Source: Rhizobium sp. SSA_523
GTDB lineage: Bacteria > Pseudomonadota > Alphaproteobacteria > Rhizobiales > Rhizobiaceae
Assembly: GCF_030435705.1 (NCBI RefSeq)
Contig: NZ_CP129382.1
Coordinates: 434,001-498,000 of the forward strand
Length of the DNA stretch: 64,000 nucleotides
Reading direction: 5' to 3'
The position numbers were made by a program, and so were the translations under genes. The stretch's first letter is position 1, and every line of letters begins with the position of its first letter. The notes beneath the pieces were generated by a model. It ran no database searches. It had not been told where the DNA came from and was given only the letters and a program-made list of their open reading frames with translations. Below are positions 9,630-18,397 of the stretch, one piece after another.

Positions 9630-9956
9630 ATGCTGAAGACCCTCATGGCCGCATCGGCGGCACTATTCGTATCGAGTGCCGCATTCGCGCAATCGACCGT
9701 CATCGTCACGGAACCGGCCCCGGCGCCGGGTGCCGTCGTGGTGCGGGAAATGCCTGCCGAAGTGCGGACCTATGTCATGCAGCAGCAGGTTCCGTCCGTT
9801 TCCTATAGCGGCGACGTCCTGGTTGGCCGCGTGCTGCCGCAGGAAGTCGAGACGCATGTCATCGACGGCTATGGCAACTATGCCTATACGGTCGTCAACG
9901 AGCGCCGCGTCGTCGTCGATCCGCAGACGCGCCAGGTGATCCAGGTCCTCGACTGA
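9630..9956 (+). CDS. Small secreted DUF1236 family protein
   Basis: This 108-residue protein has a clear Sec signal peptide (residues 1-21, cleavage after AFA), giving a mature periplasmic protein of about 87 residues. After a short Pro/Ala/Val linker (PAPAPGAVVV) comes a DUF1236-like domain: PAEVRTYVMQQ, then VLVGRVLPQEVETHVI and a C-terminal NERRVVVDPQTRQVIQVL. The family is widespread in rhizobia, often in tandem, and its function is unknown. A GAGGAGAGC ribosome binding region precedes the ATG. A strong terminator follows. Confidence 0.85.
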   Translation: MLKTLMAASAALFVSSAAFAQSTVIVTEPAPAPGAVVVREMPAEVRTYVMQQQVPSVSYSGDVLVGRVLPQEVETHVIDGYGNYAYTVVNERRVVVDPQTRQVIQVLD

Positions 9957-9991
9957 CCGACGCCACGCAAAGACAAGACCGAGTGCACAAC

Positions 9992-10023
9992 AAAAAGGCC
10001 GGAGCAGCGATGCTCCGGCCTTT
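9992..10023. terminator. Bidirectional Rho-independent terminator
   Basis: A perfect 10-bp stem (GGCCGGAGCA at 9997-10006, TGCTCCGGCC at 10011-10020) with a GCGA loop is flanked by AAAAA on the left and TTT on the right. It can end both the DUF1236 gene (plus) and the 396-residue protein gene (minus). Confidence 0.9.
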
Positions 10024-10061
10024 CTGTCGTCAGGCGCAGCCTGGCTTGTCGATCGTTGCGA

Positions 10062-11252
10062 TCAGTCATTGGCCGTAACGGTGACGCCCAGCATATCGGG
10101 CAGGGTATTCGGTGCCGCCTGCGCCGTGCCGATGATCATCGGCAGCGGAACGGGGTTGGCCGGTTCTGCGGTGATGGTGATATTGCGCGGATTGTCGATG
10201 AAGGTGTTGATGGCCGTCGAGAGGCTGTTCTGCAGCGTCGGAACATTCAGCTGGGCCAGCATCAGGGGCGCCATGCCCTTCACCATCATGGCCATCTGTT
10301 CTGAGGAAACGCCCTGCGTCTTGCCGGCAAAGGCAAGGCCACGATTGGTAATGCCGCTGTCTTCGAAGCTGAGCGAGGCGCTGTTGAAGGTCAGCTGCTG
10401 CATCAGGCCCAGCATGGCAAGACCTGCGGCCTGTTGTGCGGCCTCCTTGTTGGGATTGGCTTCGGCGGCCTTCGCGGTTTCCTGAACCGATTTCAGGAAG
10501 GCGAGCGTATAGCCGGAAAAGCTGAGCGACATGTTGAGGCGGCCGACATTGTCGAAAGCCAGCGCATATTCCTCCAGATTGACCGTGCCCGGTTCCATCT
10601 CCCAATTGCCCTGCATTGTGAGCTTCCCGGTCAGCGTGGTGAGGCCCAGGCTTTCGATCGCTTCGCGCGTCTTCGGATCCTCGACAAGGCTGAGATCGGC
10701 GGAGACGCCATCCACCTTGGCATCGAAGCTCACGCCGGAATCATCGTCCTCACGCGTCAGGTTGGCCTCGCTTTCGCGAATGCCGAGAACCTGCTTGCCA
10801 TTGACGGTGACGTTGATCGGGCCGGTATGCGCCTGTTCGTAGAAGAGGATGGAGTCGAGATTGTTGGCGGTCTGGTCGGCCGGCACGCTGACATTGGTCA
10901 GATACAGGCTGGACGCCGTGATCGCGGTTTCCTTTTCGGAAATATTCACGTCCGGCAGCGTGACGCGGGAGATGAAGTAGCCGCCATCACTTTCCTCCTG
11001 CACATCTTCCAGCTTGATGTCGCCCACCTTCAGCCGTTCGCCGCCCTTGTCGTCCCCGAGCGTGACACCCTTCAGCGTGACATCGCTGCCGCTGACATCC
11101 ACGCCGGCGACAGCCAGGTTGCCGGGCTGGAGATTGGAGGCTGCGGTGATCTTGGACAGCAGGTCCTGCCCATCAAGTGCAAATGCCTGCGATGCGGCAA
11201 GGGCGAAGGAAGCGCTGGCCAGCAGAAGGCGAGCGGTACGGGTGCGGTTCAT
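10062..11252 (-). CDS. Conserved secreted protein of unknown function, 396 residues
   Basis: I do not recognise a named family. The protein has a Sec signal peptide (residues 1-25, cleavage after AFA) and a mature part built of short alternating beta-type segments: repeated GVDVSGSDVTLKGVTLGD-like strands, then DIKLEDV, VTLPDVN and GLTTLTGKLTMQGNW. A more helical alanine/glutamine-rich stretch follows at about residues 265-300. The pattern of paired strands recalls periplasmic lipid- or envelope-associated proteins of the AsmA/DUF945 kind, but that is only a resemblance. It is acidic, has no cysteine in the mature part, and stands alone. It shares a bidirectional terminator with the DUF1236 gene. 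Confidence 0.75.
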   Translation of the reverse strand: MNRTRTARLLLASASFALAASQAFALDGQDLLSKITAASNLQPGNLAVAGVDVSGSDVTLKGVTLGDDKGGERLKVGDIKLEDVQEESDGGYFISRVTLPDVNISEKETAITASSLYLTNVSVPADQTANNLDSILFYEQAHTGPINVTVNGKQVLGIRESEANLTREDDDSGVSFDAKVDGVSADLSLVEDPKTREAIESLGLTTLTGKLTMQGNWEMEPGTVNLEEYALAFDNVGRLNMSLSFSGYTLAFLKSVQETAKAAEANPNKEAAQQAAGLAMLGLMQQLTFNSASLSFEDSGITNRGLAFAGKTQGVSSEQMAMMVKGMAPLMLAQLNVPTLQNSLSTAINTFIDNPRNITITAEPANPVPLPMIIGTAQAAPNTLPDMLGVTVTAND

Positions 11253-11454
11253 CGAAATCCTCCTGAGGCCGGCTGTCGCCGGTGTTGTGGTTCGTGCTGT
11301 TTTACATGAGCCTTACGGTCCGCGTCCATGCCTCGCACGCGCTCCTGCGCGCTTCTTGCAAACAGCGCGGCTGGCAAGAGGCTTTCTCCCTTCATCCACA
11401 GGCGGTTTGCAGCAGATGATTGCCGCGACCCGGCCTTTCCGGTAGTCAAATCGC

Positions 11455-13722
11455 ATGGGAAAGACTGTGACACCTCCACCCGGCGACGGCGGCGACGGCG
11501 ATGACAACATCCTGCCGGTCGATCTGAAGGCGGCGCTTGAAGAGCGCTATCTTGCCTATGCGCTGTCGACCATCATGCACCGTGCGCTGCCGGACGTGCG
11601 CGACGGGCTGAAGCCGGTGCATCGCCGCATCATCCATGCCATGAGCGAAATGGGCATCCGGCCCAATTCGGCCTTCAAGAAATGCGCGCGTATCGTCGGC
11701 GATGTCATCGGTAAGTTCCATCCGCATGGCGACCAGTCGGTCTATGACGCGCTGGTGCGGCTAGCCCAGGATTTCTCCCAGCGCTATCCGATTGTCGACG
11801 GGCAGGGCAATTTCGGCAATATCGACGGCGATAATGCCGCGGCCTACCGATATACCGAAGCCCGCATGACGGAAGTGGCGGCCCTTCTTCTGGAAGGGAT
11901 CGACCAGGACGCCGTCGATTTCCGGCCCACCTATAACGAGGAAGACGAGGAGCCGGTGGTCCTGCCGGGCGCCTTCCCCAATCTCCTGGCCAATGGCGCC
12001 TCCGGCATCGCTGTCGGCATGGCCACCTCCATTCCGCCGCACAACGCCCACGAATTGTGCGATGCCGCGCTTTATCTGATCAAGCATCCCGACGCTTCGG
12101 TGGAAAAGCTGGTGGAATTCATCCCCGGTCCCGATATGCCGACGGGCGGCGTGATCATCGACAGCCGTGACCAAATCATCGAGGCCTACAAGACCGGCCG
12201 CGGCGGTTTTCGCGTGCGCGCCCAATGGGCAACCGAAGATCTCGGCCGCGGCGGCTACCAGATCGTCGTCACCGAAATTCCCTACCAGGTGCAGAAGTCG
12301 CGTCTGATCGAGAAGATCGCCGAGCTGCTGATCGCCCGAAAGCTGCCGCTTCTGGAGGATGTGCGCGACGAATCGGCCGAAGATATCCGCATCGTGCTGG
12401 TGCCGAAGAACCGCACCGTCGACGCGACGCTCCTGATGGAATCGCTGTTCCGCCTGACCGAGTTGGAAAGCCGCTTCCCGCTCAACATGAATGTGCTGTC
12501 CATGGGCCGGGTGCCCAAGGTCATGGCGCTGAACGAGATCCTGCTGGAATGGCTGCAGCACCGCAAGGAGGTGCTGATCCGCCGCTCGCGCTTCCGGCTG
12601 GCCGCCATCGACCGCCGCCTGGAGATTCTTGGCGGCCTGCTGATCGCCTATCTCAATCTCGACGAAGTCATCCGCATCATCCGCGAAGAGGATGAGCCCA
12701 AGCCGGTCATGATCGCCAAATGGGATCTGACCGACGTGCAGGCGGAGGCGATCTTGAACATGCGGCTGCGCAATCTGCGCAAGCTGGAAGAGTTCGAGAT
12801 CCGCAAGGAGTTCGACGAGCTGACGAAGGAGAAGGCGGATATCGAAAGCCTGCTCGCCTCCGACGACAAGCAGTGGAAGGTGGTCGAGCACGAAATCCAG
12901 GATGTCCGCAAGAAATTTGCCAAGGGACGCGGCAAGCCCTTTGCCCGCCTGACCTTGTTCGCCGATGCCCCGCAGGCGGATGTGGAAGCCATCCAGCAGG
13001 CGATGATCGAGAAGGAGCCGATCACGGTCGTCATCTCGCAGAAGGGCTGGATCCGCGCGCTGAAGGGGCATATGGCCGATACGTCAAGCCTGACCTTCAA
13101 GGAAGGCGACGGACCGAAGCTCGCTTTCCCGGCGCAGACGACCGACAAGATCCTCCTGCTGACGACCGGCGGCAAGGCCTATACGCTGGGGGCAGAAAAG
13201 CTTCCCGGCGGTAGGGGTCATGGCGAACCGATCCGCATCATCGTCGACATGGAGAATGATCAGGATGTGCTGACGGCTTTCGTCCATGACGCCTCGCGCA
13301 AGCTGCTGCTCTCCTCCACCGCCGGCAACGGTTTTGTCGTGGCGGAAACCGAACTTGTCGCCAATACCCGCAAGGGCAAGCAGGTGATGAACGTGTCCAT
13401 GCCGGACGAGGCCAAGCTCGTCGTGCCCGTCTCGGGGGATCACCTCGCCATTGTCGGCGACAACCGCAAGCTGCTGGTCTTCCCGCTGGCCCAGGTGCCG
13501 GAAATGAGCCGCGGCAAGGGCGTGCGGCTGCAGCGCTACAAGGATGGCGGCATTTCCGACGCCAAGTGCTTTGCAATCGCCGAGGGCCTGACCTGGGAAG
13601 ACAGCGCCGGGCGCATCTTCACCAAGACCAAGGATGAGCTTCTGGAATGGATGGGTGACCGCGCCACTGCCGGCCGCACCGTGCCGAAGGGCTTCCCAAG
13701 AAGCGGCAAGTTCGGCGGGTGA
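11455..13722 (+). CDS. parC: DNA topoisomerase IV subunit A
   Basis: This 755-residue protein is the DNA breakage-reunion subunit that works with ParE to decatenate daughter chromosomes. The N-terminal part shows [27 protein letters not shown] and then [26 protein letters not shown]. The catalytic tyrosine lies in [12 protein letters not shown] near residue 128. The C-terminal beta-pinwheel is shorter than in GyrA and lacks the GyrA box (QRRGGKG), supporting ParC over GyrA. The length agrees with rhizobial ParC. The extreme N-terminus has a glycine/aspartate run ([12 protein letters not shown]). No strong ribosome binding site is visible before the ATG at 11455. Confidence 0.95.
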   Translation: MGKTVTPPPGDGGDGDDNILPVDLKAALEERYLAYALSTIMHRALPDVRDGLKPVHRRIIHAMSEMGIRPNSAFKKCARIVGDVIGKFHPHGDQSVYDALVRLAQDFSQRYPIVDGQGNFGNIDGDNAAAYRYTEARMTEVAALLLEGIDQDAVDFRPTYNEEDEEPVVLPGAFPNLLANGASGIAVGMATSIPPHNAHELCDAALYLIKHPDASVEKLVEFIPGPDMPTGGVIIDSRDQIIEAYKTGRGGFRVRAQWATEDLGRGGYQIVVTEIPYQVQKSRLIEKIAELLIARKLPLLEDVRDESAEDIRIVLVPKNRTVDATLLMESLFRLTELESRFPLNMNVLSMGRVPKVMALNEILLEWLQHRKEVLIRRSRFRLAAIDRRLEILGGLLIAYLNLDEVIRIIREEDEPKPVMIAKWDLTDVQAEAILNMRLRNLRKLEEFEIRKEFDELTKEKADIESLLASDDKQWKVVEHEIQDVRKKFAKGRGKPFARLTLFADAPQADVEAIQQAMIEKEPITVVISQKGWIRALKGHMADTSSLTFKEGDGPKLAFPAQTTDKILLLTTGGKAYTLGAEKLPGGRGHGEPIRIIVDMENDQDVLTAFVHDASRKLLLSSTAGNGFVVAETELVANTRKGKQVMNVSMPDEAKLVVPVSGDHLAIVGDNRKLLVFPLAQVPEMSRGKGVRLQRYKDGGISDAKCFAIAEGLTWEDSAGRIFTKTKDELLEWMGDRATAGRTVPKGFPRSGKFGG

Positions 13723-13740
13723 GGGACAGCTGATCCGTTC

Positions 13741-13918
13741 TCAGCGCCCCGAAGGATAGGGCACTGTATGGTCACGCAGGAACCGCGCCGCGCCTTCCTC
13801 GTCGATGTCGCCTGCTGCGACGGAGCGTATCCCCGGCACGCACCCCCATTCGGTCAAGCACTTCTCTCGGAATGATGATACCTTCAGAATTGCCGATCTT
13901 GCGCAGCGTAACGTTCAT
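13741..13918 (-). pseudogene. Relic of an AbrB/MazE-type antitoxin gene, frameshifted
   Basis: From the ATG at 13918 the first 31 codons read MNVTLRKIGNSEGIIIPREV..., the SpoVT-AbrB swapped-hairpin DNA-binding fold of type II antitoxins. The reading then becomes an arginine-rich tail ending at 13772. In another frame the downstream part gives VAAGDIDEEGAARFLRDHTV and ends with TGA at 13741-13743, as if a deletion or frameshift had joined an antitoxin start to a different C-terminal part. No toxin gene follows; parC lies directly downstream in the opposite direction. A GGAGTGAGGTGCG ribosome binding region and an intact palindrome (13931-13955) lie upstream. A functional 48-residue protein cannot be excluded. 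Confidence 0.55.
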
Positions 13919-13930
13919 CGCACCTCACTC

Positions 13931-13955
13931 CATGTTATAACAGCATTATAACATG
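13931..13955. promoter_or_regulatory. Perfect inverted repeat, probable antitoxin operator
   Basis: CATGTTATAA (13931-13940) and TTATAACATG (13946-13955) are exact reverse complements around a 5-base centre. The site lies 13 bases upstream of the antitoxin relic start, where autoregulatory operators of AbrB/MazE-type antitoxins are found. The TTATAA arms also look like a -10 element, so the operator probably covers the promoter. Confidence 0.6.
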
Positions 13956-13983
13956 CGGTAGAGAGCGTGACTATGACATCCGC

Positions 13984-14745
13984 TTATTCCGCGCCATCCT
14001 CGGCATAGAGTTCCCAGCCGCGCGGGGTCAGATGCTCCTGCGGCTGGAACCGCGTCTTGTAATGCATCTTGGCGGATCCCTTGACCCAGTAGCCGAGATA
14101 GACATGCGGCAAGCCGAGCTGGCGTGTGCGCAGCACGTGATCGATAATCATGAATGTGCCGAGCGACCGGCGCTCCATGGTCGGGTTGTAGAAGGAATAG
14201 ACCATCGACATGCCGTCGCTCATCAGATCGGTCAGAGCCACGCCGATGAGTTCGCCCTTGGGCTGGTCGCCGATGCCGGCGCCGGGCACGCGTTTGCGAT
14301 ATTCGATCAGCCGCGTGCTGACATGCGTGTCTTCCACCATGATGGCGTAATCCAGCGCCGACATGTCAGACATGCCGCCCCGCTGATGGCGGGAATCGAG
14401 ATAGCGCCGGAAGAGCATGAATTGTTCGGTGGTCGGCTGCGGCGGGCCGGCGGTGCCGACGAGATCGGCATTTTCGGCCAGAACTCGGCGCATATTGCGG
14501 CTGAGCACAAGCTCATTGGCGAGGATGCGCACCGAGACGCAGGCCCGGCACCCCTCGCAGGCGGGACGATAGGCGATGTTTTGCGAGCGTCGGAAGCCCC
14601 CTTGCGTCAGGAGATCGTTCATCTCAGCCGCACGCGGCCCGACCAGATGCGTAAAGACCTTGCGCTCCATTTCGCCGGCAAGATACGGGCATGTTGCCGG
14701 CGCCGTCAGATAGAACTGCGGTGAGGGCGTCGCCTGAGTATTCAT
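13984..14745 (-). CDS. bpt: Aspartate/glutamate leucyltransferase (Bpt family)
   Basis: This 253-residue protein transfers leucine (or arginine) from aminoacyl-tRNA to N-terminal Asp/Glu of proteins, feeding the N-end rule degradation path. The N-terminal [16 protein letters not shown] segment and the cysteine cluster [13 protein letters not shown] (about residues 61-73) are diagnostic of the ATE/Bpt family. The C-terminal part has [22 protein letters not shown] and [20 protein letters not shown]. The length is usual for bacterial Bpt. It is transcribed alone; the ATG at 14745 is the first in the conserved frame. Confidence 0.92.
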   Translation of the reverse strand: MNTQATPSPQFYLTAPATCPYLAGEMERKVFTHLVGPRAAEMNDLLTQGGFRRSQNIAYRPACEGCRACVSVRILANELVLSRNMRRVLAENADLVGTAGPPQPTTEQFMLFRRYLDSRHQRGGMSDMSALDYAIMVEDTHVSTRLIEYRKRVPGAGIGDQPKGELIGVALTDLMSDGMSMVYSFYNPTMERRSLGTFMIIDHVLRTRQLGLPHVYLGYWVKGSAKMHYKTRFQPQEHLTPRGWELYAEDGAE

Positions 14746-14887
14746 TCGCGCAAATCGACCCCTGGTGCTGGACGAGGCGGCGAAGCAATCTCGCCTGCCA
14801 TCTCAATAGCATGGCGCAAGTTTGGGAAAGGTCAACAGGCGCTCCGCCGGCAAAGCGCCTGAAAGCGACGATCCATCGGATCCCCGG

Positions 14888-15346
14888 TCAATCCGCCCGC
14901 ACCATCACCGTGCCGAGCAACATGTCGTGAACGAGGCGCGAGCGATCGAGGAACAGGCCCGCCAGCAGAATCAGCGGCGTCAGAATGGAGTTGAGGATCC
15001 AGAACAGCACCATGTGCACGACGGCGGTCAGGAAATCCAGGCGACGGCCATCGACCCGCATCATCATGATGCCGGCGGCGCGCATGCCGGGGCTTGCCTG
15101 GGCGCGTCCGCCGACCGTCATGCCGAAATAGATCAGCGCCACGATGACGAAGAGGGCGGGATAGAGGAACCAGCCGAGGCCGAGCGTGAGGACGCCGAGG
15201 AAGAACACCACCACCGCCGCCGGAATGCACAGGATGAGGACCAGCAAATAATCGATGACGAAGGCAAAGACGCGGCGGGACAGCACGCCGCGATAGGCGC
15301 GCCAGTCCTGCGGGGCGGCAACGGCGGGATTGGTGTCGAACGACAT
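14888..15346 (-). CDS. RDD family membrane protein
   Basis: This 152-residue protein has three hydrophobic segments and the RDD pattern: RRVFAFVIDYLLVLIL (Arg then Asp in helix 1), then ASPGMRAAGIMMMR before the third part. RDD proteins are inner-membrane proteins, some implicated in ion or small-molecule transport; no function is certain for this one. An AGGAGACC sequence lies just before the ATG. It lies between hemB and bpt on the same strand, with gaps over 100 bp on both sides. Confidence 0.85.
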   Translation of the reverse strand: MSFDTNPAVAAPQDWRAYRGVLSRRVFAFVIDYLLVLILCIPAAVVVFFLGVLTLGLGWFLYPALFVIVALIYFGMTVGGRAQASPGMRAAGIMMMRVDGRRLDFLTAVVHMVLFWILNSILTPLILLAGLFLDRSRLVHDMLLGTVMVRAD

Positions 15347-15464
15347 CTCTCAGGTCTCCTTTTGAACCGTCCATTCATATGGTGAGCTGAAGGGGGCTTC
15401 ACAAGAAGGTGACTGCGCCACCGGCAATCGATCCGGCCGCCACCCGCTGCCCCTTCCTCTCTTC

Positions 15465-16478
15465 TTAAGCGCCTTTCAGTTTGCGCGCGACATCCATGGC
15501 GAAATAGGTGAGGATCCCGTCGCAGCCGGCGCGCTTGAAACAGGTGAGCGTCTCCATCATGATCCGCTCGCCATCGATCCAGCCATTCATCGCCGCCGCC
15601 TTGATCTGCGTGTATTCACCGGAGACCTGGTAGGCGAAGGTTGGGAGACCGAAAGCCTCCTTCATCCGCCAGCAGATGTCGAGATAGGCGATGCCGGGTT
15701 TCACCATCAGCATGTCGGCGCCTTCCTCCACGTCCATCGCCGCATCGCGCAGCGCCTCGGTCGCATTGGCCGGATTGATATAATAGCTGTTCTTGTCGCC
15801 CTTGAGCAGCCCGCCGGTATTGATCGCCTCGCGATAGGGACCGTAAAAGCCGGAGGCGAATTTGGTGGCATAGGACATGATGCCCACATCCTGGTGGCCG
15901 CCGGCATCGAGCGCACGGCGAATGGCGCCAATGCGGCCATCCATCATGTCCGAGGGCGCGATGATATCCGCCCCCGCATCGGCCTGCATCACCGCGGCGC
16001 GGGCAACCTGGTCCACCGTCTCGTCATTGACGATCACCCCGTCGCGCAGGATGCCGTCATGTCCGTGGCTGGTGAAGGGGTCGAGGGCCACATCGGTAAT
16101 GATGCCGATCTCCGGCACCGCCTTCTTAGCGGCGGTCGTGAAGAGGTTGATGAGATTGTTGCGCTCCAGGATTTCCGAGCCGCTGGCATCGCGCTTGTCC
16201 ATTTCCACATCCGGAAAGGGAGCGATCGCCGGAATGCCGAGATCGGCGGCGGCGCGCACCGCCTCCACCGCCTTGTCGACGCTCATGCGGTTCACTCCCG
16301 GCATGGCGGCGATGGGATCCACGATATTGGTACCGGGGACAATGAAGATCGGCCAGATCAGATCGTCCACCGTCAGCCGGTTTTCCTGCACCAGACGGCG
16401 TGTCCAGTCGGCCTTGCGGTTGCGGCGCATGCGGCGATGGCCGGTGATTTCGTCGACGAGATGTGTCTTGTCTTTCAT
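15465..16478 (-). CDS. hemB: Porphobilinogen synthase (delta-aminolevulinic acid dehydratase), magnesium type
   Basis: This 337-residue enzyme joins two 5-aminolevulinates to porphobilinogen in heme and corrinoid synthesis. Active-site lysines are in YATKFASGFYGPYR and MLMVKPGIAYLD. The metal site reads DVALDPFTSHGHDG: the three cysteines of zinc-dependent enzymes are replaced by Ala, Asp and Asp, the magnesium/potassium form known from Bradyrhizobium and Pseudomonas. The start at 16478 gives the usual length and the conserved RRMRRNRKADWTRRLV N-terminus. The frame stays open a further 93 codons upstream, but that part overlaps the repeat at 16589-16699 and is unlikely to be translated. Confidence 0.95.
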   Translation of the reverse strand: MKDKTHLVDEITGHRRMRRNRKADWTRRLVQENRLTVDDLIWPIFIVPGTNIVDPIAAMPGVNRMSVDKAVEAVRAAADLGIPAIAPFPDVEMDKRDASGSEILERNNLINLFTTAAKKAVPEIGIITDVALDPFTSHGHDGILRDGVIVNDETVDQVARAAVMQADAGADIIAPSDMMDGRIGAIRRALDAGGHQDVGIMSYATKFASGFYGPYREAINTGGLLKGDKNSYYINPANATEALRDAAMDVEEGADMLMVKPGIAYLDICWRMKEAFGLPTFAYQVSGEYTQIKAAAMNGWIDGERIMMETLTCFKRAGCDGILTYFAMDVARKLKGA

Positions 16479-16777
16479 GGCAGTCTCATTATGGGATTGG
16501 CGCGGGGTTCGAATTGAAGTGCGCACAGCGTCTGCTTGCAAGATGCAGGCCCGCCGCGGCGGTGCCTTGGGGTGAATGTCAGGGGAACCTAAGCAGACTT
16601 GCATTGGCCTGCCAACGCTTGGCCCGCTTCGTTTATTGCTTTGACGCAGGTTCCTATCATCGACATTTGGTATAAGACACTTTTCCGGAACCTGCCTAGC
16701 ATGGCCCGAGCCGAAATGCGACGCGCCGCGCTGCTGCATGCTGGCAGTCCTGACCAAACGGGGTTATCCTTGCCGCC
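16479..16777. other. Divergent hemB/DUF6163 intergenic region containing a dispersed repeat
   Basis: The stretch holds the upstream region of hemB (minus), the repeat copy at 16589-16699 and the upstream region of the DUF6163 gene (plus). No other gene is seen. Confidence 0.6.
16589..16699 (+). repeat. Rhizobial intergenic repeat, family A, copy 1
   Basis: About 110 bp opening with CCTAAGCAGACTTGCATTGG, passing through GTTTATTGCTTTGACGCAGG and closing with TTTTCCGGAACCTGC. It is closely similar to 49676-49782: the first 65 bp differ at only about seven positions, while the middle differs more. The GCAGGTTC / GAACCTGC ends are complementary, so the RNA or single strand can fold into a hairpin. 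Such TTTGACGCA...TTCCGGAA elements are common between rhizobial genes. Confidence 0.75.
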
Positions 16778-17218
16778 ATGGAGCCTGATTCACCCGTATC
16801 GCCGAAGCGCAGCCTGATCGAGATCCTGTTCGTGATCTTCCTTCGCGGCATTGCCATTCTGTGCTTCTGGTTCGGCCTGCAATATTGGGCCATGCTGGTC
16901 GGCTACACGTTTGACGGCCGCGCCCGCTTCGATCTTCTGAGCCTGCCATGGCGGGCGGCTGCCTCGGCGCTCGCCGTCGCCTATCCGGTAGTGTCGCTCG
17001 GCCTGTGGATGGCCACTTCCTGGGGCGCCGTGCTCTGGGTGATCGCTGCCGGCGGGCAGGTCCTGATGTACCAGGTCTGGCCGCAGATCTTCGGCCACAA
17101 TGTCGTCATCCCGCTTCTGCATGGCCTCGTGGCAGCGCTCTATATTGTCTTCCGCCTGGCCATTGCGCTGGAAGAACGGCGCAAGATGGAAGAGCGGGTA
17201 AGGGTTGATTTACCCTGA
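16778..17218 (+). CDS. DUF6163 family membrane protein
   Basis: This 146-residue inner-membrane protein has four hydrophobic segments (about residues 17-38, 58-78, 82-103 and 113-132) and a charged C-terminus (EERRKMEERVRV). It matches the rhizobial DUF6163 family by its position between hemB and ldtR and by its RGIAILCFWFGLQYW first helix. Function is unknown. The ATG at 16778 is preceded by only a weak ribosome binding site. Conserved linkage to ldtR and ldtP hints at an envelope role, which is inference. Confidence 0.75.
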   Translation: MEPDSPVSPKRSLIEILFVIFLRGIAILCFWFGLQYWAMLVGYTFDGRARFDLLSLPWRAAASALAVAYPVVSLGLWMATSWGAVLWVIAAGGQVLMYQVWPQIFGHNVVIPLLHGLVAALYIVFRLAIALEERRKMEERVRVDLP

Positions 17219-17446
17219 TCTTCAAGCTTTCACGGCTGCTTTTGGTCCGAAAAAATCCCCTAAAATATTGATTTTGTAAGATGTTTTATTTGCGACTGCA
17301 CGCTGTCCCACAGCTTGGGGCAGGGGGGAGGCCGGCATTAACCGCTCATTAGCCGCGTGTTTTAAGTCGAATTTTATGCGCTTTCGATAGGGTCTCTCAC
17401 AAGGCGGGAAGAAACAAACACCGCCAAACAAAACAGTGAGGCAGAC
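17219..17446 (+). promoter_or_regulatory. AT-rich upstream region of ldtR with a CtrA-box-like site
   Basis: Positions 17240-17295 are much richer in A/T than the rest of the window, as expected for a promoter or DNA-bending site. At 17338-17352 the sequence TTAA-N7-TTAG differs by one base from the CtrA box TTAA-N7-TTAA. The region also carries a GAGGCAG ribosome binding site just before ldtR. Confidence 0.35.
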
Positions 17447-17962
17447 ATGTTGAACACCAAGATCAAGCCGCAGGCAACTGCGAACGCCGGCACCCACGAA
17501 GAAGCCCTCCACAACCTCTACCTGGAGTCGCTCCACCTGGTCGAACGTCTCCATCGCCGCCTGCTCGACGTCATCAAGGACGAATTCGATCGCCAGGGCC
17601 GCGATGATGTCAACGCCATCCAGGCACTGCTGCTCTTCAATATCGGCAATTCCGAACTGACGGCCGGCGAACTGCGCTCGCGTGGTTACTATCTCGGCTC
17701 GAATGTTTCCTACAATGTCAAGAAGCTGGTGGACCTCGGTCTCATCAACCACCAGCGCTCGCGGATTGACCGCCGCTCGGTGCGCATCAGCCTCACCAAG
17801 GCCGGTCAGGAGATCGCCGAAGTGGTTGCCAAGCTCTACGAGCGCCATATCGGCTCGATCGAAAAGGTCGGCGGGATCGGCGAGAGCGAATTCAACCAGA
17901 TGAACAAGCTCCTGCAGCGCCTCGACCGCTTCTGGAACGACCAGATCATGTATCGCCTCTGA
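17447..17962 (+). CDS. ldtR: MarR-family transcriptional regulator LdtR
   Basis: This 171-residue protein has a MarR-type winged helix-turn-helix: LLLFNIGNSELTAGELRSRGYY (helix-turn-helix), SNVSYNVKKLVDLGLINHQRSRIDRRSVRISLT (recognition helix and wing), flanked by long dimerisation helices. The long N-terminal helix (YLESLHLVERLHRRLLDVI) and the adjacent L,D-transpeptidase gene match LdtR of Liberibacter and other rhizobia. LdtR there controls the neighbouring transpeptidase gene and osmotic stress tolerance. Start at 17447 has a GAGG sequence 5 bases upstream. The recognised operator of LdtR could not be placed by eye. Confidence 0.9.
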   Translation: MLNTKIKPQATANAGTHEEALHNLYLESLHLVERLHRRLLDVIKDEFDRQGRDDVNAIQALLLFNIGNSELTAGELRSRGYYLGSNVSYNVKKLVDLGLINHQRSRIDRRSVRISLTKAGQEIAEVVAKLYERHIGSIEKVGGIGESEFNQMNKLLQRLDRFWNDQIMYRL

Positions 17963-18397
17963 CCCGTGTCGGGCATCGGGCGCCGATCCACCGGCCCCGA
18001 GGCATGCCCTCGACACCTGACCTCCCGTCGCGATCGAAACCGGATGCGCCTTGCCGCATCCGGTCTTCGCCCGTTTCGCGATATCGCCTGTCGTCTCGTC
18101 GTCTCGTGGTCTCGTCGCTGTGGGATCGCAAATCCGATCACGTTTGCAGGACCTGGCAACACAGGGATGTGAGGTGGCGGGCGCTGACAATAATTGGCCA
18201 TATTGATATGGGAGCGCAGCTGCCATGAGGCCGTATTGCCGGGGCGCCGAATCGGGACTTTCGGAAATCCTGCGCTTGGACGCGTGTTTTTCGACAATGA
18301 TGCTGACCGCTTGAGGCGGGCAGGGGCGTTTTTCGGCGAGCGGTGCTTTGTTAACCATATCGCTGTAGGCAGGTAAGATCGCCTGCCTGCGGATAAC
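17963..18397 (+). other. ldtR-ldtP intergenic region with tandem repeat and CtrA half-site
   Basis: The 435-bp gap contains no supported gene. A tandem tract at 18090-18120 repeats GTCTCGTCG-like units about three times. TTAACCAT at 18351-18358 is an exact CtrA half-site sequence, 40 bases before the ldtP start. An AT-rich patch (18180-18210) may hold the ldtP promoter. Regulation by LdtR is expected from work on related bacteria. Confidence 0.4.

Noticed and set aside
16479..16757. N-terminal extension of HemB by 93 residues
   Set aside because: The open frame runs through the dispersed repeat at 16589-16699, and HemB of normal length begins at 16478.
18085..18125. CRISPR-like repeats
   Set aside because: The units are too short and contiguous, with no spacers and no cas genes in the window.
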